A stretch of 64,000 bases of DNA from Doryteuthis pealeii (Eukaryota > Mollusca > Cephalopoda > Myopsida > Loliginidae). Positions 1 through 11,439 of the stretch are shown piece by piece. How positions within the stretch are numbered: position 1 is the first letter of the stretch; the number at the start of each line of letters is the position of its first letter. Position numbers and translations under genes: made by a program. The notes beneath the pieces are model-generated. The model saw only the letters and a program-made list of their open reading frames with translations, ran no database searches and was not told where the DNA came from. Location: assembly GCA_023376005.1 (NCBI GenBank), contig CM042141.1:95637010-95701009 (forward strand). The letters run 5' to 3'.

Positions 1-62
<62 letters not shown>
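1..62. repeat. (TA)n-(TG)n microsatellite
   Basis: Pure AT dinucleotides pass into pure GT dinucleotides. The repeat runs off the left edge of the window. It abuts a conserved non-repetitive module (about 63-95) that recurs next to other microsatellites at 14818-14860 and, inverted, at 46408-46445. Confidence 0.97.
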
Positions 63-67
<5 letters not shown>

Positions 68-94
68 TGAAACTGGAAGTGAATCCGACGGTAT

Positions 95-584
95 GTTGAA
101 AAAATAAATAAAGGAAAGAAAGTATAGAATGGATAAAATAGGATATTTTAATTAATTTTACCTACACGTGTTTTGGTCAGGAGTTTATCCTTGTGTACAT
201 TATTCAAACTATTATTATTTTTAAATAACCAAATGAAATGAAATAATAATAATAGAAAAATAGAGCTTTTTTTTTAAATTCACGTTCACGTGAATTTTTT
301 TTTAAGTTATTTTTTCGAACATTTCAAAAATTCTACGCTTTTTCCAACGAATTTCATTTCAAATAAAGATTAACTCTGATGAAGGTCGAATTTTCTTTGA
401 GTGCAGAACATTTCTACATTTATTCTATTATTATTATTTCATTTCATTTGGTTATTTAAAAATAATAATAGTTTGAATAATGTACACAAGGATAAACTCC
501 TGACCGAAACACGTGTAAGTAAAATTGATTAAAAATATCCTATTTTATCCATTCTATACTTTCTTTCCTTTATTTATTTTTTCA
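95..584. repeat. Inverted repeat (foldback), arms about 160 bp
   Basis: Positions 95-256 and 423-584 are near-perfect reverse complements, separated by about 166 bp. The match includes the ACACGTGT-containing stretch near 165 and 510 and the AAATAACCAAATGAAATG stretch near 222 and 440. The loop contains a smaller palindrome around 275-296. No transposase or target duplication is visible, so this is either a foldback-type non-autonomous element or an inverted duplication. Confidence 0.9.

Positions 585-682
<98 letters not shown>
585..682. repeat. (CA)n-(TA)n microsatellite
   Basis: CA dinucleotides are followed by about 90 bp of AT dinucleotides with one ATAC interruption. The tract lies directly at the outer end of the preceding inverted repeat. 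Confidence 0.97.
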
Positions 683-719
683 GCCAAAAACATGTTGAGG
701 TTTGAATGGAAAAAAGAAT

Positions 720-795
720 GACGTTAAACTAATGGTGAAGTTAAATTCTGGGGCTCTGGGGAGTGTGGAGTAGCACTTCATCACCATTACTCTTT
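720..795 (+). repeat. Fragment of dispersed repeat A
   Basis: The sequence matches the middle of the dispersed family seen more completely at 44050-44660 and 59345-59790: the 'gaggttccagttctgg ... gtggag ... cttcatcaccattactc' region. It is a truncated copy. Confidence 0.6.
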
Positions 796-1193
796 TATAT
801 AATTTATTCCCGCCTCTTGGTACATAAGGCGAGTTTAAGTTCTTTGATTAATGACTATTCATTATCTAAGTACGAAAACCAATCAAAGTTCTTTTGATTT
901 TCTCAAAGACAAAGCTGGTAGATTGACAGTGACACTTCTTTGAGACTTGCATCTTTTTATTTTCAAGTCTTTTGACTTATGGAAGCCCATAATTATATGA
1001 TAATCACTGTCTCTTATGAAAGTCAGTGCAAAGAACTGGATTTTATCTCGTACAAGCTGCAGTATTAGTAACTTGTGGCACAATGTAGTGAGGAGCAAGA
1101 ATTTCGGTGTGATTGCAATTAATATATTTGGGTGTGCTGAAGATGCAGTCATACAGACAAAGAAAATAATAGGATCTCAGTTATACTGCATTT

Positions 1194-1227
<34 letters not shown>

Positions 1228-1242
1228 GGGGGGGAGAGAGAG
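1194..1242. repeat. (GA)n microsatellite, left arm
   Basis: GAGA repeats with a short G run lie inside the left arm of the 2.6-kb inverted repeat. The mirror CT tract is at 2467-2542. Confidence 0.95.
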
Positions 1243-1521
1243 ATGAACAAAAAGGATAAGACAAATAGAAATATTTCTTTTTTAATTGTTCTCAACTAGT
1301 TTCGACCTTAGGTTGTCATCAGAAGAAAAAAAATTGTTTTTTTAGAAATTTTTTAAAAGAGTTTATAAGCCACAAAAGAAGCAATGACAAAAAAGGAACT
1401 GGTATGTATCTACCCAATCCCTCCTCTTGTACAGGCAGGATGTGACATAGATAAGGTTAATACTTCAGACTGATTGACTTACCAATGCTAAAGAACCCAG
1501 TCTGCCCTATTTACACACTGT

Positions 1522-1524
<3 letters not shown>

Positions 1525-1590
<66 letters not shown>
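1525..1590. repeat. (GA)n microsatellite in the loop
   Basis: About 33 uninterrupted GA dinucleotides in the loop between the two arms. Confidence 0.97.
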
Positions 1591-1592
<2 letters not shown>

Positions 1593-2462
1593 ACATAAAA
1601 CTTACAACCAACGAAACCCCATATGCGATCAAACCAAACCATTATTGAATAGAACTTATTTTTTGGTATCCTTATGGTGTCTTAAACTGACCATTTTATT
1701 ATTTTTACTATCATAAACACCTGGCAGTGAGCTCCACACTTGGGAAATATTTGTTAAGCATGGGTGAGGAGATATTTAAAATTAGCCGTAATTTTAATCC
1801 CCAAATGCTTTGTATGGACGTACACCTATGAATACAGAACTAAAAAGAGACATTTCAGCTTTACCAAGAAATGTAAGGCAGGCATAAAATCTAATTTAAT
1901 TCTGTTTATTTTGAATAATGGATTTAATTGGACATTAAGTATTCCCATTTGATATTTATTTTTATTATCTTCAATAGGAAAGAATAAACATTGAAGTTGT
2001 TCAATATAATCAGTTGGAGATTAAGGACTATTAAAAAGGAAAATGTCTGATTGAACTGAATTAAAAATGATGACATTTCTAAGAGTCTTGACAATAAAGA
2101 ATATTTAAACTTCATGAAACAATAGGCACAAATTGGTGCAGTTGGTAGAAATGCTGAAAATTTTATCTGTGAGGTTATGAACTTTTATAAAAACAGATAT
2201 AAGCTTAAATTTGTCATTATTGGCAGAAAGTAAGGCATGAATTTGTTTGGAAATTGACCCAAGTAATCAATTTTGCCTGTGAAAGAGGAGGGATTGGGTA
2301 GATACATACCGGTTCCTTTTTTGTCATTGCTTCTTTTGTGGCTTATAAACTCTTTCAAAAACTTTCTAAAAAAAACTTTTTTTCTTCTGATGTCAACCTA
2401 AGGTCGAAACTAGTTGAGAACAATTAAAAAATAAATATTTCTATTTGTCTTATCCTTTTTGT

Positions 2463-2466
<4 letters not shown>

Positions 2467-2542
<76 letters not shown>
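2467..2542. repeat. (CT)n microsatellite, right arm
   Basis: About 38 CT dinucleotides, the inverted counterpart of the GA tract at 1194-1242. Confidence 0.97.
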
Positions 2543-2543
<1 letters not shown>

Positions 2544-2776
2544 AATGCAATATGACTGAGATCCTATTATTTTCTTTGTCTGTATGACTGCATCTTCAGC
2601 ACACCCAAATATATTAATTGCAATCACACTGAAATTCTTGCTCCTCACTACATTGTGCCACAAGTTACTAATACTGCAGCTTGTACGAGATAAAATCCAG
2701 TTCTTTGCACTGACTTTCATAAGAGACAGTGATTATCATATAATTATGGGCTTCCATAAGTCAAAAGACTTGAAAA

Positions 2777-3240
2777 GAATATGTCTATTCTGTGTGAATA
2801 GCAGTTGCAAGGTGGTCAAAGTGTCTGAGTTCACACACAACAGCCGCTATAGCCACTTCCTCGCAGAGTCTGTTTAACACTTGTCAACTACCACTGCTGC
2901 TGCTATGCCTTCTTTCCTTCCTCTTTCTTTCTTTCCTTCTTCAAACAGAACGCCGTGTCACAAAAGCACGCAAAAATCGCTACACCCTCTATGCCCAAAA
3001 TGGGCCACTTTTATAGTGAAAACAGGAGTTGCAATGCACCATGGGCCATTACCCATAGTGCCTTTCAATACCAATAAAAGTGTCTTCTCTGCCCCCCTTC
3101 CAACTTTTCGACATTTCTCACTCTGACCGGACACCACAACACACCGCCCCGACCACATTCCTTTCTTCTTCGCTACATTTCTCTTTGCAAGCCATGCACC
3201 GGAACCGTTTCGAGTCAGGTAAGTTTGCCTCGTCATTACA
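2777..3240. other. GC-richer insertion within an inverted-repeat arm
   Basis: This segment has no counterpart in the left arm, where sequence equivalent to 2776 joins directly to 3241. It is less AT-rich than its surroundings, is pyrimidine-rich around 2910-2945, and ends near a CAGGTAAG splice-donor-like string (3217-3224). Short A/G-rich sequence repeats at both junctions. It could be an insertion in the right arm or a deletion in the left. No protein family is recognised. Confidence 0.6.
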
Positions 3241-3393
3241 AAGAAAAAGATGCAAGTCTCAAAGAAGTGTCACTGTCAATCTACCAGCTTTGTCTTTGAG
3301 AAAATCAAAAGAACTTTGATTGGTTTTCGTACTTAGATAATGAATAGTCATTAATCAAAGAACTTAAACTCGCCTTATGTACCAAGAGGCGGG

Positions 3394-3400
<7 letters not shown>

Positions 3401-3436
<36 letters not shown>
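3401..3436. repeat. (TA)n microsatellite
   Basis: Pure AT dinucleotides at the right outer end of the 2.6-kb inverted repeat. Confidence 0.97.
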
Positions 3437-3440
<4 letters not shown>

Positions 3441-5300
3441 AGGATTGAGTAAATCCAACAAAATGTGGTTGAAAATAGAGGAAAAAGTAGATATAACAAC
3501 ACAGCAACTAAATTCAATTGATATTTCGCCTCATTATTTTGTGAAGCTTCCTCAGAATTTATTGTGAAGACAAATGCTTTTATACTGAAAAGGTAATTTT
3601 TGGTGCGGGGTAAGGGATGGAAAGAGAGGGAGGGTTTGGGTGTGTGGTATAGAGAGGGGAAGTGAAAAAAGGAAGGGGTGGGTTTAATTTGTGGGGTATG
3701 GTATTTTTATGGGGTCAATTTATTGCCTTTGAAGAAAATTGATGGTCAGGGTGTAGGTCAGTGTATGATGACTGTTGTCAGTGAAGGTTTGTGAACTTGG
3801 CGGATTCAAATATTTTTGTTTTAATATATTTTAGAGAATTTTTTTGTTTCTTTCCCCAAAGAGATTCCAGCATGATCAGTGACAAAGATTAACATTTTAG
3901 AAGAGAGAAGAAAATTGTAAAAAGTAATAAACAATTTATCACATCAAATGCAGAAAGTGACCTGATGTAGCACTACACCTTCCTTGTCGGAATGGAGAGA
4001 TGACGTGTCTACATTGCTTACATTATGGCTCTTACTTTCAAATGGAGTGATGATGTGTTGATATTAGAAATATTTGTATACTTATCTCTCTGGACTTGTA
4101 TTACATTGGGAGAGGCTGGAATTCTGGTTGCTGGGCTGCTGTTCAGTTGACTGGAAATTCTTTGGTGTTTGGAGTCTGGAAACCAGCTTTAGGTGCTGAC
4201 GGATATCTTGACTTAGTAATAACACAAGGCCATGTCTTTTTCTCATGAGATTTTTTTCCCCAAGCCAAAACTGCCGAGAGAAAAAGCTCCATGTCTCACT
4301 CTTGACGCATAATTCCAAACTCAATTCCCAATCTGACCTCTCACTCCTCTTCTCACACTTCACCACATTTCATCTCTTGTGCAATAGAAAAATGCCATCT
4401 GGCTATGCTGATTCATCCTAAAACTGTTCCATTCTCATCTAACATGTTAATTTTTGCTAAAAACTTTACCGTGCTAATTTACATGTCAGATTACACTCAT
4501 GGCTCCACCACCCCCATTATGTTATACTGAAAGCATTCTCAGAGAAAGGGAGTATTTTGCACAAAGAATTGGTACAGAGGCCCTTTCTCTGACATTTAAG
4601 CACCCTGCTTTTTGTTAGTGAACCATTGCAACCCACATTAATGTAAATGGCCTCATTATTTGAAATAAGGACAACTGTTCTTTTTGTTTAACCTCTGCTT
4701 CAACCCTGTATTCTACATTTAATATCCTGAAAATCATTGCCAGTTTCATAACCTGTTTAAACTACATTCGGTTATGTGGTACTTTGATATGTCCAACATC
4801 CTGGGGAGAAAAAAAAACAAGAAAACCCACTAACAAACCAATTTATTACATTTGGCACCAAATCAATATTATTCCAATAAGACCACACACTTTGATATAC
4901 GCAACTGGTTCTCCCGCTCACAAAATTGACCCTAGTAAAATGGCAAAAGACACAAAATGGCTTATCTGGTTGGCTGATTTGTTTACACTGCATTTTGACT
5001 GCTGCGATCACAAAGAAACATAATATTTGATTGTCTCTCAATAACACTATGGCAGAGTTTTCTATTGGATTAATATCTGCAGAAGCTGAAAAGCTATTCC
5101 ATTAATTTGGCGGTGGGGAGAGGCAGCGGGGGGCAATAGTCAGCTTTGCAGGGTGTGAAGAATTATTATTTTGCACGAATATAATGTTTAGTATAAAACT
5201 TCTTGGTTTTAGCATACACCATTCATAAAAATGTCTTATCAAAGAATTATCTAATTTTCTAATTTTAGGATAAAACTGTTGTTTTCTATTGTTTTTATGA
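3437..5300. other. No gene recognised
   Basis: AT-rich DNA with a G-rich purine stretch (about 3600-3720). A minus-strand hairpin motif of CTGAGGA type lies at 3523-3555. The minus strand is open over 4082-4366 (about 94 codons) but shows no recognisable domain, repeat homology or splice context, so I do not call a gene. Confidence 0.5.
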
Positions 5301-5307
5301 AGAACTG

Positions 5308-6003
5308 AGCCTCTAGCCCTGTTGTTCAGTCCACCCAATGTAGGTCTATATTCATCACTAAAAATTACTATCAAGAATCAGTTTTCATGTACATATTAAT
5401 CCAACTTATATTTTTCTCTTTGTTAACTTAAATGTTCTAGTTTGGTTGTTGTATATATATTTTGTTTTCTATGTCATTTTGGTGACTATTTTTATAAAGA
5501 ACGCAGTCCTGTCATCTAGTCCATTCCATGTATCTCTACTACAATGATCATAAAACATTACTGTCAATAATCAGTTTTCATGTAGATCTTTTCTTTTCAC
5601 TAGCAGAGTCTGAGACAATGTATCTACTGTTCAAAGAACAGAGTCAAAAAGAGGTTAAGAATAGGTTTGTGGACTGTCATGTGACATCCTGCATGGCCCA
5701 TATTGGAAATGCAAATTATATAATTATCTATTGTATTCTTACATGTATATACATTATTATAGATTATTATCTATATATATGTCTTATATATCTCTTTGTG
5801 ATGCTGTACATCATAATCTAACATAAATGTTTGTCATGATGTTAACTTAAATGTCCTAGTTGCGTTCATATATCTTGCTTTCTACAGCCTCTAGCCCTGT
5901 CATCCAGTCCATCCAATATAGATCTACATTCATCACTAAAAAAATACTATCAAATATCAGTTATCATGTACATCTTAATCCAACTCATAGGTTTCCCTTT
6001 GAA
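5308..6003. repeat. Degenerate direct repeats, three copies
   Basis: The block 'tagccctgt...cagtcca..ccaatgta..tctacattcatcacta..tactatcaa.atcagtt..catgta' occurs at about 5308-5470, 5495-5600 and 5842-6003, with the joining phrase 'gttaacttaaatg.cctagtt'. This indicates local duplication of a unit of unknown origin. A further related pair lies at 6225-6310 and 7790-7860. Confidence 0.75.
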
Positions 6004-6539
6004 ATTTTGACTTCATATCTATAGCAAATGTTCTTCCATATCTTTGCACATTGTTTACATTTGAAACAGCAGCTTATTCAAATATTTTCTTGCTATCCAA
6101 TCCACTTTTATTGTATATTATCTTTTTAATTTTTCTCAAATCTCTTTTTGTGACATTTTTAAAGCCAGTATATTTTTCTTTTTATCTTGACAATGTTTTC
6201 AGTTTATTTATCTTTTTGTATCATTTTTATCTCTATTTAACATTTTTTTTATCTCGATTCACTTTTTCACATTGCAGTCCCATCACTAACTACCTTTACA
6301 ATACTACTGTAAGAAAAGGTTCAAAGTTATATATACTTTGAATACAAGACTCCAATGAAGGTTGACAGACAAAACATTTAATATGGTACAGCACGTAGAT
6401 ATAACAAGATACATAATACATAGGTAAAACAAAGTTACATGTAGAAAGATAAATACACATTCATGAATGGTACAAGATATACAAAAAGTACAGACATGAG
6501 ACTAAGAATAGTCCATGCTGTATAATTCACTTACAGTAA

Positions 6540-6725
6540 TGTAAGGGGGGCAAGCCCCAACGAGAAGGGGTAGACCAAAATCTACCCCATGTGTCTCGTG
6601 GTTACTGGAACAGGAAAAGAGACAGAAGGGTTTGAACCCGGTGCTTAAATACTATAGCCCCTAGCGGGCACCAGCAAACTAAACCAGGCAGACAACTCTC
6701 CCAGGCAAATACGAAACTAACACTA
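6540..6725 (-). repeat. Probable tRNA-derived SINE
   Basis: Read on the minus strand, a perfect B-box-like GGTTCAAACCC occurs near 6634-6645, downstream of a GCCCGCTAGGGGC stretch. The other end carries a GGGGGC...GCCCC hairpin similar to one in repeat G at 48520-48545. The A box is not clear, so the class is tentative. Confidence 0.4.
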
Positions 6726-6916
6726 CACTACTATCTGTCAGTATTAAAAGAAGTGTGTTAATTTGCATGGAGAAAGAATTAATTAAAACCTGATATATTA
6801 TAACTATTTTGAACAATTTTCTACATAGTGTTGAATTTACTTCCATATTTTACAACATATATATACATATATATATATAATAATAATAAAGAATTTGCAT
6901 ATACCTATACATATAT

Positions 6917-7482
6917 TGTTGTATATTGATGAGAACCATTGTTTTTTAGACAGTTAGTGTAGAGACAGATTTTGAATCCACGTGTTGTTTAATTCTGGAT
7001 CTGATTATTAGGTGATTGACATGAGATAACCTTTGTATAACCTTCCTTTCAGTTAAAAAGACGGTGGGAAGAAAGGCTCTGTTAGCTTAGAGTCAGTTAA
7101 GCTGTGTGACGTTGTAATGTAAGCATGGAATGGCTTCACTTCCCACATGCATTTGAGAATCTTACCTAGAAAGTTCTAGTTCTAAAGTTAATAGAAATGT
7201 GATCACAACCAAGTATATGCCTTGTATTGTCTCTGAGAACTAATGACAACCTTGGCATAATCAGACCAGCATCTTGAAGAACCAGACCTGTAGCAGAACC
7301 AGACCAGTCAACAAAAGAACAGTTAGAAGAAATAGAAGGAGCCATGAAGATAGCTACAGACTACAGAAGATAAAGGGGGTCCAGCCATGAAGCCAGCTTT
7401 GCAAGAAAGTAAGTAAAATAAACTATTAAATACGAGGTCATCTCCCTCATATTATATACCCAGAAGAAGTGCATAAACAACA
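6917..7482 (+). mobile_element. Probable solo LTR (about 566 bp)
   Basis: The segment starts TGTTGT and ends ACAACA, a 6-bp terminal inverted repeat of LTR type (TG...CA). It has an AATAAA-type signal inside a stretch near 7415-7430, about 60 bp before its end, as expected for R-U5. Flanks are AT-rich (ATAT on both sides), so a 4-bp target duplication is compatible but not diagnostic. No internal gag or pol is present. The alternative is chance termini in AT-rich DNA. Confidence 0.5.
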
Positions 7483-7510
7483 ATATATATAATATATATT
7501 ATATATATAT

Positions 7511-7550
<40 letters not shown>
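7483..7550. repeat. (TA)n microsatellite
   Basis: AT dinucleotides with a few breaks, immediately after the LTR-like segment. Confidence 0.95.
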
Positions 7551-7552
<2 letters not shown>

Positions 7553-7557
7553 TCTCT

Positions 7558-7660
7558 TCAGGCTAGGTTCTTTAACCTTGGTTAGGTAACCAGTCTAGGA
7601 GAAGGAAAATTCTGAATTCAAACCTGTTAAACCAAATCTGGGTTTCTTGGTGTGTAATTT
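7558..7660 (+). repeat. SINE family B, 3' fragment
   Basis: Contains 'ttggttaggtaaccagtctaggagaaggaaaa' style sequence followed by 'tctgaattcaaacctgttaaa', the conserved body of family B. The tRNA-like head is missing. Confidence 0.75.
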
Positions 7661-7932
7661 CAATATTTAAACCAAAGAAAAAACTGTCCAAAAAACAAGA
7701 AGCCCATATTGTGTAATGGTGTGACATTTTCAAAGTCAGTTTTTTTTCTTCTTATGCTTATCTCAACTAAGTTTTCAATTCCTTTGTTTTTCTTTATCTC
7801 TATTTAACTTTTTTCACATTCTGCTCCGATCACTCAATACCTTTACAATAATATTGTTTGTCTTTTGAGATTAGATCTTTCTAACAACCCTTGGCATTCT
7901 TTATATATCTTAAATTAAAAGATAAATATCAA

Positions 7933-7936
<4 letters not shown>

Positions 7937-7980
<44 letters not shown>
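7937..7980. repeat. (TA)n-(CA)n microsatellite
   Basis: AT dinucleotides followed by a few CA units. Confidence 0.95.
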
Positions 7981-7981
<1 letters not shown>

Positions 7982-8317
7982 TTATTTACAATATGATGAG
8001 CAACCACCAAATAAGTTATTGTAATATTTCTAATAAAAAACAGAGATTAAGATTATTTCTAATAAAAAACAGAAATAAAACCCACACAATATATTTCTCG
8101 TGTAAATATAAGTATATACTGAATAATTTTTTTTTCAATATCAGTTGATTAATATCAGTTTCATTGTGAAAACATTGATTTATATATGATAAAATCTAAG
8201 AGAGTCTCTGTGAATAAGAAACAAGAAAATGTTTTATGGAAACAGGGCCACTAGAACTCTTGTGTCAATAATCCTCTACACAAACAGAAAATCCAAATAA
8301 ATTGTTCAAAGATTGAA

Positions 8318-8320
<3 letters not shown>

Positions 8321-8348
<28 letters not shown>

Positions 8349-8357
8349 TATAATAAT
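8321..8357. repeat. (TAA)n microsatellite
   Basis: Trinucleotide AAT/TAA repeats directly upstream of the LINE remnant. Confidence 0.93.
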
Positions 8358-8359
8358 AG

Positions 8360-9080
8360 ACCTTAGCAGAGGTGAAAATACAAAGGAGGCATCTTCCAGG
8401 AGACTCCCTATCACCACTGCTATTTGTCATAGCAAAGATGCCACCCAACCATATACTTAAGAATTGTACAGCTGGATACAAATTTACAAAATCACAGGAA
8501 AAAATAAATCATCTAATGTACATGATGACATAAAATGAAAAAAGAACTGGAGACCCTTATACAAGCCATAAAAAGTTACATCCAAGATATAGGAATGGAA
8601 TTCGGCATTGACAAGTGTGCCATTCTCATGATGAAGACAGAAAAAAATGAAACGTTGAAGGGAAAAGAACTACCTAATAGAGAATTGATTAGGACACTTG
8701 GAGAAAAAGGGAATTATAAATATCTAGGAGTATTGGAAGCAGACACCATCAAACAAACAGAAATGAAAGAAAAAGTAAGAAAGGAATAATTCAGAAGAAT
8801 AAGAAAGCTTTTAGAAACCAAGCTCTGTAGCAGAAATCTCAAGGTAATAGACACCTGGGCTGTCTCTTTCATAAGATACTCAGGACCATTCTTAAAATGG
8901 ACAAGAGAGGAGCTCCGACAGATGGACCAAAGGACAAGGAAACTTATGACAATGCACAAGGCATTACACCTGACACAAGAGACAACATAGACAGACTATA
9001 TGTGCCAAGAAAAGAAGGGAGAAGAGTTCTCTCCAACATTGAAGATAGGGTAGATACGACAATCCAACACCCCAGAATGT
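8360..9080 (+). mobile_element. LINE reverse-transcriptase remnant (palm and thumb)
   Basis: The + strand from 8372 encodes a non-LTR reverse-transcriptase stretch. GDSLSPLLFVIA (motif B region) is followed by GYKF and then LMYM, where one lost base interrupts the YMDD catalytic box near 8517-8524. Translation resumes with DIGMEFGIDKCAIL, YKYLGVLEAD and, after a stop, an RKLLETKL region, WAVSFIRYSGPFL and RTRKLMTMHKALH. Order and spacing match a LINE RT palm-to-thumb. Frameshifts and stops (after YM, near 8787 and beyond) make it dead, and both the 5' endonuclease part and the 3' end are absent. Clade is not assigned. Confidence 0.85.
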
Positions 9081-9082
9081 TT

Positions 9083-9495
9083 TTGTTGTGTATATATGGT
9101 AGTGTATTTTAAGCCCCACCAAAAGGGTGGTATCACCATTAGAGTAGTGACTGTTTTAAAAAAAAAATTTTTTTCTATTCAGCCCATAGATGGCACCCTA
9201 AGAGGTTTTTTGTTAAAAAAAAATGCGGCCTATCTGTGTGTATATATGGTAGTGTATTTTAAGCCCCCCCAAAAGGGTGGTATCACCATTAGAGTAGTGT
9301 CTGTTTAAAAAAAAACACTTTTTTACACTTTTTTTTCTATTTAACCCATAGATGGCACCCTAACAGGTACTACCACTCCAGAAATTTTGGTTAAAAAAAG
9401 TGCGACCTATGTGCGTGTACATACGGTAGTGTATTCTAAGCCCCACCCTAGGTTGGTATCACTATTAGAGTAGTGTCTGTTTAAAAAAAAACCAC
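9083..9495. repeat. Three-copy tandem repeat with repeat-A sequence
   Basis: Copies begin at about 9087, 9236 and 9411 with 'gtatatatggtagtgtatt' and 'aagcccc...ggtatcac.attagagtagtg', and contain 'cccatagatggcaccctaa'. The last phrase is the reverse complement of dispersed repeat A near its 'gggtcccatctatgggtt' part. Unit length varies (about 149-175 bp) through A/T runs. Confidence 0.85.
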
Positions 9496-10039
9496 TAGAG
9501 TAGTGTTGTATAGAAGAAAAGACTACAAGTTTTTAAGAGTACATGTCCTTTCCAATAATTCTAGTTATAGACAATAACCTGAAGAACAGAGAATAAAAAT
9601 CAGGAATAGACCGAAAGCAACTACAAAGATTTATTCCATATTATTAGAAACACACGAATAGTGATTATATTTATGCATGGAACTTGGGATGAAGCATCAG
9701 AATTTGTGATGTCTGACGGAAAGTGGGAAAGATGGCTTAAACTTTCCTTCTTCTTTTATTTTCTTAGACAAAACAAAATTAGGACTGAACTGATTGATTT
9801 GGGATGTTTGGTGTTTTGAGGCGTTGTGCACCAAATATAAGTTTTTTGACAGTTTTACTGATCAATCCAACCATTGGCAAAATATTTCATGTCAAAAATA
9901 GCGTTCAAACATTCCCAGTGAGAAAGATGATTGGCTATTCAAACTGATAAGGTGTTTATAGAGAGCATGACATCATTTTCAAACGATAATTTTGTGTCAT
10001 TGTGCAAAAGAAAAGAAAAGAAAAAAGAGCGTTTCCATT

Positions 10040-10680
10040 TTTTCTGGAGCTTAAAATAATAAAAGCAACATTTTAGATTTTTTCTTGTTGGTATAGAAAT
10101 GTGCAAAATTTGGTGAATGGTTTTTGTTATAACCTCAAGTATTAAAATTAACAGAGAAATAACAGGAAGAAACACAACGAGTGTTAAATATAGGGGGAAA
10201 GGTTTACTAAGAAAAGATACAAGGTGAACAGAATAATTAGCAATTTCTAAGTTGAGTTAACAAGGCAACTTCTTGTTTTTCTCTTCAGAGGTTTTGTCAG
10301 ACATTACCAATAGGAAAAACAGATGATTCCATTTTCATTATTTACTTATTATATGACAGACAACCAATCTAGGAGAAGGAAAACTCTGAATTCATACCAG
10401 CTAAACAGTAATGTATAAGGGTTCAGATTGTCACCATGTTGTAACTCGGGTATCAGAATTAATAGAGAAATAATAGGAAGAAACACAAGTCTTATGTTTA
10501 GGGGAAAAGGTTTACTAAGGTTTACTAAGCAAAGATACAAGGTGAACAGAGCAATTATCAATTGCTAGGTTGAATTAACAAGTCCCCTGAGATCTTGTTG
10601 TTTCTCTCTTCATAAGTTTCATCAGACATTATTTATAGGAAAAACAGATGACTCCATTTTCATTATTTAGGTACTGAGTG
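10040..10680. repeat. Direct repeat pair, about 312-bp spacing
   Basis: Sequence at 10126-10335 recurs at 10438-10660: 'attaa.agagaaataa.aggaagaaacaca', 'aaaggtttactaag.aaagatacaaggtgaacag' and 'cagacatta..aataggaaaaacagatga.tccattttcatta'. A SINE-B piece (10357-10405) separates the units. On the minus strand each unit has a CTGANNA box, a short hairpin, a GAAA-like box and a second hairpin (10276-10300 and 10600-10625). Confidence 0.8.
10357..10405 (+). repeat. SINE family B fragment
   Basis: 'accaatctaggagaaggaaa' followed by 'ctctgaattca' is the conserved family-B body segment. Confidence 0.65.
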
Positions 10681-10834
10681 AAATTAAATCTTGAGTTTCT
10701 ATAAGAGTTCCTGAAAGTAAAGGTAAAGTAAAATGTTCCAAACACTAAAATGAAAAAATGATATTTTTCAGTCATAAGTATTTATTTGTTTGTTATTCCT
10801 CCTTTTTTTTTCTATCAATGTTTAAATCTTTGTC

Positions 10835-11073
10835 TACTTTAAACCGCTCGCAGCAGCTGTCATATCACTGTGATCCAATCACAATCTGCTGAGGGTTAGT
10901 TCATTATAATTAAACAGAAGGGATCAGTTGACAATGATAATAAGACTTTATCTAAATAGAATGAGTTATGAGGGAATAGATAGTGAACTTTGAAATATCC
11001 TATCATATAGGTAAAAAAAATACCAAGGAAATTTGGTACACTCAGGGGGAAATTTGGAAGGCAAAGAGCTAAC
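10835..11073 (+). repeat. Dispersed repeat J, uninterrupted copy
   Basis: Shares 'ggttagttcattataatt', 'gactttatct.aata.aatga', 'gtgaactttgaaatatcc' and 'gggggaaatttgg.aggcaaag' with 57700-57828 plus 58247-58388, where a SINE D splits the same unit. Function unknown. Confidence 0.75.
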
Positions 11074-11343
11074 AAAAAAATCTTTGCATAGAATATATAT
11101 ACACTATTATTATATGATGTCTATATACTGATGAAATTTTATTAAGTAATTCATCTGATAATTTTAAAAGTTCACTTTTAAATTCTTTTTCTTGACATCA
11201 TTTCTGAAATCATCCAAATTAATCTTAAAATATTTTATGCTTATATCAAAGCAAATAATGTTTTTCACTTTATTGTATCACTTTATTCATCAGAGTCATG
11301 CAATTAAACTTATTATTCATTAAGAAAAAAATGACACACACAT

Positions 11344-11348
<5 letters not shown>

Positions 11349-11419
<71 letters not shown>
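11349..11419. repeat. (CA)n-(TA)n microsatellite
   Basis: CA dinucleotides followed by TA dinucleotides, immediately before the LINE 3' fragment. Confidence 0.97.
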
Positions 11420-11421
<2 letters not shown>

Positions 11422-11439
11422 TGTCTTTGCAGCATATGT

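Larger units (their letters stand above)
796..3407. repeat. Large imperfect inverted repeat, 2.6 kb
   Basis: The left arm (796-1427) is the reverse complement of 2283-2776 plus 3241-3407, with high identity including the (GA)n/(CT)n tracts. The loop (1428-2282) holds another GA tract and unique AT-rich DNA. The right arm is interrupted by about 460 bp (2777-3240) that the left arm lacks. Both arms carry the motif with CTGATG, an ACC/GGT mini-stem and GAAAC (1299-1322 minus, 2387-2410 plus). Penelope-type retroelements often leave inverted partial copies, so that origin is possible but unproven. Confidence 0.9.

Noticed and set aside
4082..4366. 94-codon minus-strand frame as a gene
   Set aside because: No recognisable motif, no start context or splice support. 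Cannot be separated from chance.
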